Assembly: GCF_000278235.1 (NCBI RefSeq)
Contig: NZ_JH725037.1
Location: 302,487-366,486, forward strand
Origin: Bartonella vinsonii subsp. arupensis OK-94-513
GTDB lineage: Bacteria; Pseudomonadota; Alphaproteobacteria; Rhizobiales; Rhizobiaceae
Direction of reading: 5' to 3'
DNA: 64,000 nucleotides
The position numbers and the translations under genes were made by a program. Within the stretch, counting starts at the first letter, position 1. Every line of letters starts with the position of its first letter. The notes under the pieces are model-generated. The model was not told the origin of the DNA. It ran no database searches and saw only the letters and a program-made list of their open reading frames with translations. Positions 11,235 to 21,800 of this stretch are shown here, in pieces.

Positions 11235-11615
11235 TTAAATATCGTCATCGTTAGAAACACCACCTCCGATAATACCAGTAACGTCATCATCGTCATCATC
11301 TTCATCGTGAGATAAAAACGTGTCATCATCATCACCAAGATCCACATCACTATCTTCCAAATCAGGAAGATCATCATCTTTAGAATCGTCACCATCTTCT
11401 TCAAGAAGCATAAAGGCAGACTTTTCAAGTGCTGTATCAAGCTCTTCTGCATCAACTTCTTCTTCACTACTCGCTTCTGCAGCCGCAACCTCAAAATAAG
11501 AGCGTGGGTAAGAAATCCCTGTATAAGGTGATACGATAGGGTCGCGATTAAGATCATAAAACTTCTTTCCCGTTTCTGGATCAATACGCTTCGTTCCAAG
11601 TTCTTGTTTTGCCAT
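11235..11615 (-). CDS. TIGR02300 / FYDLN acid-domain protein
   Basis: The protein has 126 residues when started at the ATG at 11615, which has GAGGGA upstream. The longer frame from 11648 lacks support. The N-terminal ~35 residues carry the family motif KKFYDLNRDPIVSPYTG. The C-terminal half is strongly acidic, with long D/E runs (a DDDDDD run near residue 107). In other alphaproteobacteria the N-terminal part has two Cys pairs of a zinc ribbon. Here the matching positions read DPETG and SPYTG, so the metal site appears lost, as I recall for other rhizobia. Function is unknown; the family is conserved beside aroA. Confidence 0.85.
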   Translation of the reverse strand: MAKQELGTKRIDPETGKKFYDLNRDPIVSPYTGISYPRSYFEVAAAEASSEEEVDAEELDTALEKSAFMLLEEDGDDSKDDDLPDLEDSDVDLGDDDDTFLSHDEDDDDDDVTGIIGGGVSNDDDI

Positions 11616-11732
11616 GAACCGTCCCTCTTTGATTAACTTAAATTCCATTAAAAGATAAATTTCATGGTGCTTAATCGAAAAACAGTGCCTTTGTCAAAGA
11701 AAATACATCATTCCACATGGATTTTCTCATGA

Positions 11733-13774
<2,042 letters not shown>

Positions 13775-13906
13775 AATCGTCAAGGTGATTTTCAGCCTAG
13801 CGCTAATTTTTCTTCCTGTACCAAGAAAAAAGGCATGAAGTTACCAAGTGTTAACACTAACCTAGCGCTTATACCTTATAATTTAAGGTATGTATCAGGA
13901 GTTTTT

Positions 13907-15607
13907 ATGTCACAATATAATCCCACAACAGCGGATTTCGAAGCCCTTTTAACAGAATCTTTTCAAACCAATGATCTTAATGAAGGATCCGTTGTTAAAG
14001 GTCGTGTCATTGCAATCGAAAAAGATATGGCCATTATTGATGCTGGACTAAAAGTCGAAGGACGTATTCCACTCAAAGAATTTGGAGCTAAAGGAAAAGA
14101 TGGTTCCTTACAAGTTGGCGATGAAGTTGAAGTTTACATTGAGCGCATTGAAAATGCGATGGGTGAAGCTGTTCTATCGCGTGAAAAAGCACGGCGCGAA
14201 GAAAGCTGGATTCGTTTAGAAGAAAAATTCAATGCTGGAGCACGCGTCGATGGAGTTATCTTTAGCCAAGTAAAAGGTGGTTTTACAGTCGATCTCGATG
14301 GTGCTGTTGCTTTCTTGCCTCGCAGCCAAGTCGATATTCGTCCCATTCGTGATGTTTCGCCTCTCATGCACAATTCACAATCCTTTGAGATTTTAAAAAT
14401 GGATCGTCGTCGTGGTAATATTGTTGTTTCACGTCGTACTGTCTTAGAGGAAAGCCGTGCCGAACAGCGTTCAGAAATTGTACAGAATCTTGAAGAAAAC
14501 CAAATCGTTGAAGGTGTTGTTAAAAACATCACTGATTATGGTGCCTTCGTTGATCTTGGGGGAATTGACGGACTCTTACACGTTACAGATATGGCTTGGC
14601 GGCGTGTTAATCACCCATCTGAGGTTCTCACAATTGGTCAAACTATTAAAGTTCAAATCATTCGTATCAACCAAGATACACACCGTATCTCTCTTGGTAT
14701 GAAACAGCTTGAAAGTGATCCTTGGGAAAGCATCAGCGCTCGATATCCCGTTGGTAAAAAAATTACTGGTGCTGTTACCAATATCACTGATTACGGTGGC
14801 TTTGTTGAAATAGAGCCCGGAATCGAAGGATTGATCCACGTTTCCGAAATGAGTTGGACAAAGAAAAATGTTCATCCAGGAAAACTTCTCTCCACATCAC
14901 AAGAAGTAGAAGTTGTTGTTCTGGAAATTGATCCTTCTAAACGGCGTATTTCTCTTGGCTTAAAACAAACATTTGAAAATCCATGGGTTGCTTTTGCCAA
15001 TAAGTTTCCTGTTAATTCACAAATTGAAGGAGAGGTCAAAAACAAAACAGAATTTGGTCTCTTCATTGGGCTTGAAGGTGATGTTGACGGCATGGTTCAT
15101 CTCTCTGACCTTGATTGGAATCGCCCTGGTGAGCAAGTCATTGATACTTACAATAAAGGTGATATCGTTAAAGCTGTGGTCCTTGATGTTGACGTTGAAA
15201 AAGAGCGTATTTCTCTTGGAATTAAGCAACTTTCCAACGATAAAGTTGGGGAAGCAGCTGCTTCTGGCGAACTTCGCAAAGGTGCTGTCGTAACATGTGA
15301 AGTTACTGCGGTTAATGAAAATGATATTGGTGTAAAATTGATCGACCACAATCTTGAAACAACCATTCGTCGTGCTGACTTAGCCCGTGATCGTGATGAG
15401 CAGCGCCCTGAACGTTTTTCAATTGGTCAGCGGATTGATGCGCGCATCACCGCATTTGATAAAAAAACACGTAAACTTTCAGTATCTATCAAAGCTTTGG
15501 AAATTGCAGAAGAAAAAGAGGCTGTTGCACAGTATGGTTCTACAGACTCAGGTGCTTCTCTTGGCGATATTCTCGGCGCAGCTTTGAAAAAACAAGAACA
15601 AGATTAA
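13907..15607 (+). CDS. rpsA: 30S ribosomal protein S1
   Basis: The protein has 566 residues from ATG 13907, which follows CAGGAG; the frame open from 13835 is upstream sequence. Six S1 (OB-fold) RNA-binding repeats are visible. They include the recurring ITDYGAFVDLGGIDGLLHVTD and ITDYGGFVEIEPGIEGLIHVSE types, cited in parts as GAFVDLGGIDGLLH and GGFVEIEPGIEGLIH, and RISLG ends after most repeats. S1 binds mRNA leaders on the 30S subunit and helps start translation of structured messages. It is third in the aroA-cmk-rpsA cluster, 132 bp after cmk, and probably also has its own promoter in that gap. Confidence 0.97.
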   Translation: MSQYNPTTADFEALLTESFQTNDLNEGSVVKGRVIAIEKDMAIIDAGLKVEGRIPLKEFGAKGKDGSLQVGDEVEVYIERIENAMGEAVLSREKARREESWIRLEEKFNAGARVDGVIFSQVKGGFTVDLDGAVAFLPRSQVDIRPIRDVSPLMHNSQSFEILKMDRRRGNIVVSRRTVLEESRAEQRSEIVQNLEENQIVEGVVKNITDYGAFVDLGGIDGLLHVTDMAWRRVNHPSEVLTIGQTIKVQIIRINQDTHRISLGMKQLESDPWESISARYPVGKKITGAVTNITDYGGFVEIEPGIEGLIHVSEMSWTKKNVHPGKLLSTSQEVEVVVLEIDPSKRRISLGLKQTFENPWVAFANKFPVNSQIEGEVKNKTEFGLFIGLEGDVDGMVHLSDLDWNRPGEQVIDTYNKGDIVKAVVLDVDVEKERISLGIKQLSNDKVGEAAASGELRKGAVVTCEVTAVNENDIGVKLIDHNLETTIRRADLARDRDEQRPERFSIGQRIDARITAFDKKTRKLSVSIKALEIAEEKEAVAQYGSTDSGASLGDILGAALKKQEQD

Positions 15608-15639
15608 TGTTCAATTGTTAAAGTAATGATTAAAAATAA

Positions 15640-15675
15640 GGTCGCTCATCTTTTTAGCGACCTTTTTATTTTTTA
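15640..15675 (+). terminator. Rho-independent terminator of the aroA-cmk-rpsA cluster
   Basis: Perfect 7-bp arms GGTCGCT (15640-15646) and AGCGACC (15656-15662) enclose a 9-base loop and are followed by TTTTTATTTTTT. It starts 32 bases after the rpsA stop. Confidence 0.92.
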
Positions 15676-15842
15676 CAGAAGTTGTCTGCTGGTTGCTTCA
15701 ATGCTCCCGTCAAAAATTGCAAAGACTCTTACAAGAAAAATAAAAAGTTTATTTTTTTCTATGAACTGCTCATTATTAAGATAAAGTGCTCACAGCCTCT
15801 TAAAAATAAAGAAACCACGTAATTGAATAGCAATAGCATATT

Positions 15843-18800
15843 ATGGCACTTACAAACTCTTTCATGAAGTGTTTTTGTTCTCAACACACTGAAATCCATT
15901 CTCTTACTCAAACCAATTTTCCTCTTCGCTCAACTTATAAATCACAGGATCAACTTTATAAGTTAGGCCATGATATAGCTTCTCAAAAAGAAATCTTACT
16001 TCCTGAATATAAAGGAGAAAATAATTTTCATAGAAGGCTGAATGAAAATGCTAAACTTATTCTCCGTGCCTTTCAAACCAGCGATATTGCTGCTTGGAAT
16101 GATGAGACCATTACACCAGCTGCTCAATGGCTCATTGATAATCATTATACTATTGATAAAACTATACAACAACTCCGTCGTAACTTATCCAAGTCCTTCA
16201 TAAAACAACTTCCCGTTTATAAACAAAAGGAAAGCATACCACGTATCTTTGCTTTAGCTTGGCTTTATATTGCTCATACAGATAGCGGATTTTCAAAAAA
16301 AACACTCACAGCTATGATCAATGGATTTCAAGAAATCTGTGCTCTTAAAATTGGTGAATTATGGGCACTTCCTTCTGTCATCCAAATGCTTTTAATTGAA
16401 AATGTTTGTCGTCTTTCACTGCGTATTGAACAAACACGGTCTATGCGCCATCTTGCTCATAAAGTCGCCGATGAAATTTCTCTCGCGGACAATGAAACAA
16501 AATTACACACTCTTTTTACACGCTATAAACCGTTCACTGTTGATCCAACCTTTTCAACGCATTTATTCTACCGTCTGCGTGGTACATCTGTCGATTCAAC
16601 AACAGCATTAACTTGGCTTGAAAAGCAATTACAGAGCCGAGGCAGTAATTTAGAAATTGTGACAGCAGATGAACATACTCGCCAAGCGGCGGATGGTGTA
16701 ACCATGGGCAATATTATCCGTACCCTTAAAGCTATTGATGATGTCGATTGGACGGTATGGTTTGAAACTGTCAGTTCTGTCGATTCTATTTTGCGTGAAA
16801 ATAGTGATTTTTCCGAAATTGATCCTCATTCCCGTAATATTTATCGACAAGTCATCGAAAAAATTGCACGTCTTTCGCCTCTTAGTGAACTGGAAGTTGC
16901 ACGTAAAGCTGTAGAAATGGCACACTCTTCCTCCAAAGAGTCTTCTGATCGTAATCATTCCTCTGTTGGCTGGTATCTCGTTGATGATGGGCGTTACACT
17001 TTTGAAAAAGTTTGTGGATACATTCCACCTCTTTTCATAAAATGGACACGTGCTTTTTTTGGTTCAAAGATAAGAGCTATTGCAATTCCTGTCTCTGTTT
17101 TAACGTTCACTTTTTTACTTGCAATTTATTTTCTGTTACAGACATCTAGTACAGCTCCATGGATGTCCATTCTTTTTGCTACATTAGCGCTTTTTCCTGC
17201 TATGGACGCAGCTTTTGCTCTTTTTAATACTGTTGTTTCATGGTTTGTCCCATCAAAACAGCTTATTGGTTATGAATACAAAACAGGAATTCCCAAACAT
17301 GCACGCACAATGGTCGTTGTACCGACTCTCATCACTTCACATAATTACATTGATGAACAAGTGCGTAATCTTGAAGTACACTATCTTTCCAATCCCAAAG
17401 GTGCCATTCATTTTGCCCTTGTAACAGACTGGAGTGATGCATCATCAGAAGAAACACAAGCTGATCTTGATTTGCTGCATTATGCGCAAAAAAGTATTGA
17501 TGAACTTAATCGCCGTTATCATCGTGATGACATCCCTCTCTTTTTCCTTTTACACCGTCGACGTCTTTATAATACCAGCGAAAAATGCTGGATGGGATGG
17601 GAAAGAAAGCGAGGTAAACTTCATGAACTCAATCTGTTACTAAGAGGACATAAAAACACAAGCTTTTATCCTCCAAATCCACATCTTCCCATGGATTGCC
17701 GTTTTGTGATGACTTTGGATTCAGATACACGTCTTACCCCCGAAAGTGTTACAAAACTCGTTGGAAAGCTTAATCATCCACTCAACCACCCTACTTTTGA
17801 TGTACATAATAAAAAAGTTATAAAAGGCTATAGCATTTTACAACCTCGTATTACACCTTCTCTTACAACAGGAAAAGCAACATCAATTTTGCAACGTATT
17901 TTTTCTACCAATCGTGGAATTGATCCTTATGTCTTTGCTGTTTCTGACACTTATCAAGATCTTTTGGGAGAAGGAACTTTCATTGGTAAAGGTCTTTATA
18001 ATATTGATGCATTTCAACAAGCACTTGATGGTAAAATTAAGGAAAATACCGTTCTTAGTCACGACCTCTTGGAAGGAGGATATGCCCGCACTGCATTGAT
18101 AAGTACCGTAGAAGTGATTGAAGATTATCCAACAGCCTACAATATTGATGTTATGCGTCATCACCGTTGGATTCGTGGTGACTGGCAACTCTTACCTTAT
18201 CTCTTCCCACCACATAAAATAAGTTCCACGACACGTTGGAAAATGCAAGATAATTTGCGTCGTTCTCTCACACCACTGATGTGGTTGATCGCAGCAATTA
18301 CAGGATGGTCTCTCTTACCATTAAAAAGTGCAATCATCTGGCAAATATTCTTGCTCCTTAGCCTCTTCGTCTCCCCTATTTTAGACATATTACAAACTCT
18401 TATTCCCTCCAATATTGGCCATTTTCTGCATGATCATTCTCTACAGGGATATCTTCAACTAATTTTGAACAAAATCACCCTTACGGGTGCAAATATATTT
18501 CTTAAAATTACATTTCTTGCTCATTCAGCTTATTTTATGACTGATGCGATTATCCGCTCACTCTATCGCATGACAATTTCAAAACAACACCTGCTGGAAT
18601 GGAAAACCTCCGACGCAACAAAGTCAATTCCCAATAGTTTGCGCTTCTATATTCTTACCATGTGGCCAGCAACAATGATTGGTATTCTTGCGATAGCACT
18701 GCCTCTCTTTTCTGATAATTTTGCTAGTTTTATTGCTTTGCCCTTTGGATTTGCATGGTTTTTCTCACCTTTGATTGCGTGGATTGTCAGTCAACCTTCA

Positions 18801-21800
18801 ACATTTCAAGATACCCTTGATATATCTTCTGAGGATAAAAAAGCACTCCGAAATATTGCACGACGGACATGGCTTTATTATGCAACTTTTGTTAACGCAG
18901 AAAACAACCATTTACCGCCCGATAATTTCCAAGAAGCCCCCAAACCTCTCATTGCCCAACGAACCTCCCCCACCAATATTGGAATTTATCTTCTTTCCAC
19001 TATTGCTGCACGTGATTTTGGTTGGATTAGTTTTGAAGAAACTCTTACACGCGTTGAATGTACATTAAACTCTCTTGCAAAAATGGAAAAATTCCGTGGA
19101 CACCTTTATAATTGGTATGCAACTGATACACTCACTCCTCTTTTGCCAGCCTATGTGTCAACCGTTGATTCAGGAAACCTTGCCGGCCATTTGGTGACAC
19201 TTTCTTCAGCCTTAAGTGAATGGGCTAAAGCATCTCCTGTTTTTTTGCAAAGTGACCGAGCAGGCTTATTTGATGTCAATGATATTCTTGAAGAAACTGT
19301 CAAAGAAATTCCAGATAATCACCCCATTTTACGTCCTCTACGTCAAAAAATCGAAGAGCGTATCGCCCATTTTCATCACTCTCTTAGTGCTTTCGTAGAA
19401 AAATCAGAGACGACCACTTTCCATATTACCAACCTTTTACTTCAAGCCCGTGAGATTGCACACTTAATAAGTGAAATCGATCAAAAAATTCCAACGGAAG
19501 AATCTGCCCACGCACGTTCTTGGGCTCAATGCCTCGTAGAAACCTGTAAGATCCATCATTGTGATGCTATCGGTGATTATAATATCGAAAAAATACGCCA
19601 AAAATTAAGTACTTTATCTGCAAATGCACGACAAATAGCCTTTAATATGGAATTTGACTTTTTAGAACAACCCGAACGGCAACTTTTGTCTATTGGCTAT
19701 CGTGTTCAGGAAAACAAGCTTGATGAAAGCTGTTATGACCTTTTGGCTTCAGAAGCTCGTCTCTCAAGTCTTTTCGCCATTGCAAAAGGCGATATCAAAT
19801 TTAAACATTGGTTTCATCTCGGTCGATTACTCATCCCAATTGGTTGGAAAGGTGCTTTATTGTCATGGTCTGGATCCATGTTCGAATATCTGATGCCATC
19901 GCTCATTATGCACGAACCCCTAGGATCAATACTGGATCAAACGAATAGATTAATTATTCGTCAGCAAATACAATATGGTCATGAACAACGATTACCATGG
20001 GGTATTTCAGAATCCGCATTTAATGCTCGCGATCACTTAATGAACTACCAATATGCCAGCTTTGGTGACCCAATCCTTGGACTCAAACGTGGCTTATCAC
20101 GCAATGCCGTTATTGCTCCTTACGCAAGCCTTTTAGCAGCACAATATATGCCCTCTCATGCCGTAAAAAATTTAAAACGACTCCGTGATCTTGGAGCTTT
20201 AGGACAATACGGCTATTACGACTCTGTTGATTTTACTCCCTCACGTGTGCCGATAGGAGAAAAATATGCTGTTGTACGTAATTATTATGCACACCATCAT
20301 GGCATGTCCATTCTTGCTGTCAATAATGTCATTTTTGAAGGGCGTATGCGTAATCGTTTTCATCGTGATCCAGTTATTGAAGCAACACACTTATTATTAC
20401 AGGAAAGAGCTCCACATCAAATTCCCATCATTCATACAAAAATTGCCAACCCCATGCACAATGGTTCTCGAGGATTTGATCATGCACCTGAGCGTATTAT
20501 CACGAATCCACTTCTCAAACCTCGTGCAACTTTGCTTTTATCCAATGGCTCTTATTCTACCATGTTAACAGCTAATGGCACTGGTTACAGCCGTTGGCAT
20601 GATTATGCGATTACGCGCTTTATTCCTGATGCGACAGAAGATCAACAGGGTATTTTATTCTTTCTCCGTGACACACAGAATGGACGCTGGTGGTCTGTTA
20701 CCAGTGAGCCAACACGTGTTGTTGAAGAGGAAGCTGTTAGCATTTTTACAGATGAAAAAGCTGACTACATGAAAATGGTTGATGGTATAAAATCAACACT
20801 TGAATGTATCGTTACATCCGAAAATGATGGCGAAGGTCGACGCCTCAAACTTATCAATACCACCAACAAAAATCGCTTTATTGAAGTGACTTCTTATGGT
20901 GAATTGGCACTCGCCACAATGGACACAGACTGCGCTCATCCTGTTTTTTCACATATGTTTATAGAAACAGAGATTACTGAAGAAGGAAGGACAATTTTTG
21001 CCAAAAGGCGTAAACGCTCGCCTAGTGACTCTGAGATTCATATTACCCATTTTGTTACCGATATAACAGAGAGTATCCAAGAAACAGAAGCTGAAACGAA
21101 CCGTTCTCTCTTTATTGGTCGGGGGCGATCTATTCATCGACCTGCCGCATTTGACCAAAATGCTCGTTTTAGTAACAGCCAAGGCTGCGTGCTTGATCCA
21201 ATCATCTCACTTCGCTGCCGTGTAAAAATTCCTGCTCATGAGAAAGCAGAACTCATTTTTTGGACTTTTGCTGCTCATTCAAAGGAAACACTGCACAATC
21301 ATATTAAACATTATCGACAACCCAATATGTTTCAACGAGAATTTTCGATGGCGTGGACACGCTCGCAAGTCTCACTATATCAAAACAATATTCATCCTAG
21401 AGAGGCAATGACTTATCAAAAATATGCAACTCCGCTTATTTATCCAGAGCGGACATGGCGTCTGCCTCCTGAAATATTAGTAAAGACTCTTGGCAAACAA
21501 TCTGATCTCTGGCCAATGTCCATTTCAGGAGACTTTCCTATCTGCCTTTTAAGATTAGATAATGAAATGGATATAACCGTACTGCGTGAACTCCTTAAAG
21601 CGCATGAATATTGGCATATACGGGGACTTATCGTTGATCTTGTTATTCTGAATGAACAAGCATTTTCTTATATACAAGATACACAACACGCTATTGAATG
21701 GGTATGCGAATCTTATCGACACCACTCCATTGAAACCAATAAACGCCAACATATTTTTACCCTTCGACGCGATCAAATGAATGAACAAAGTTTCAAGACA

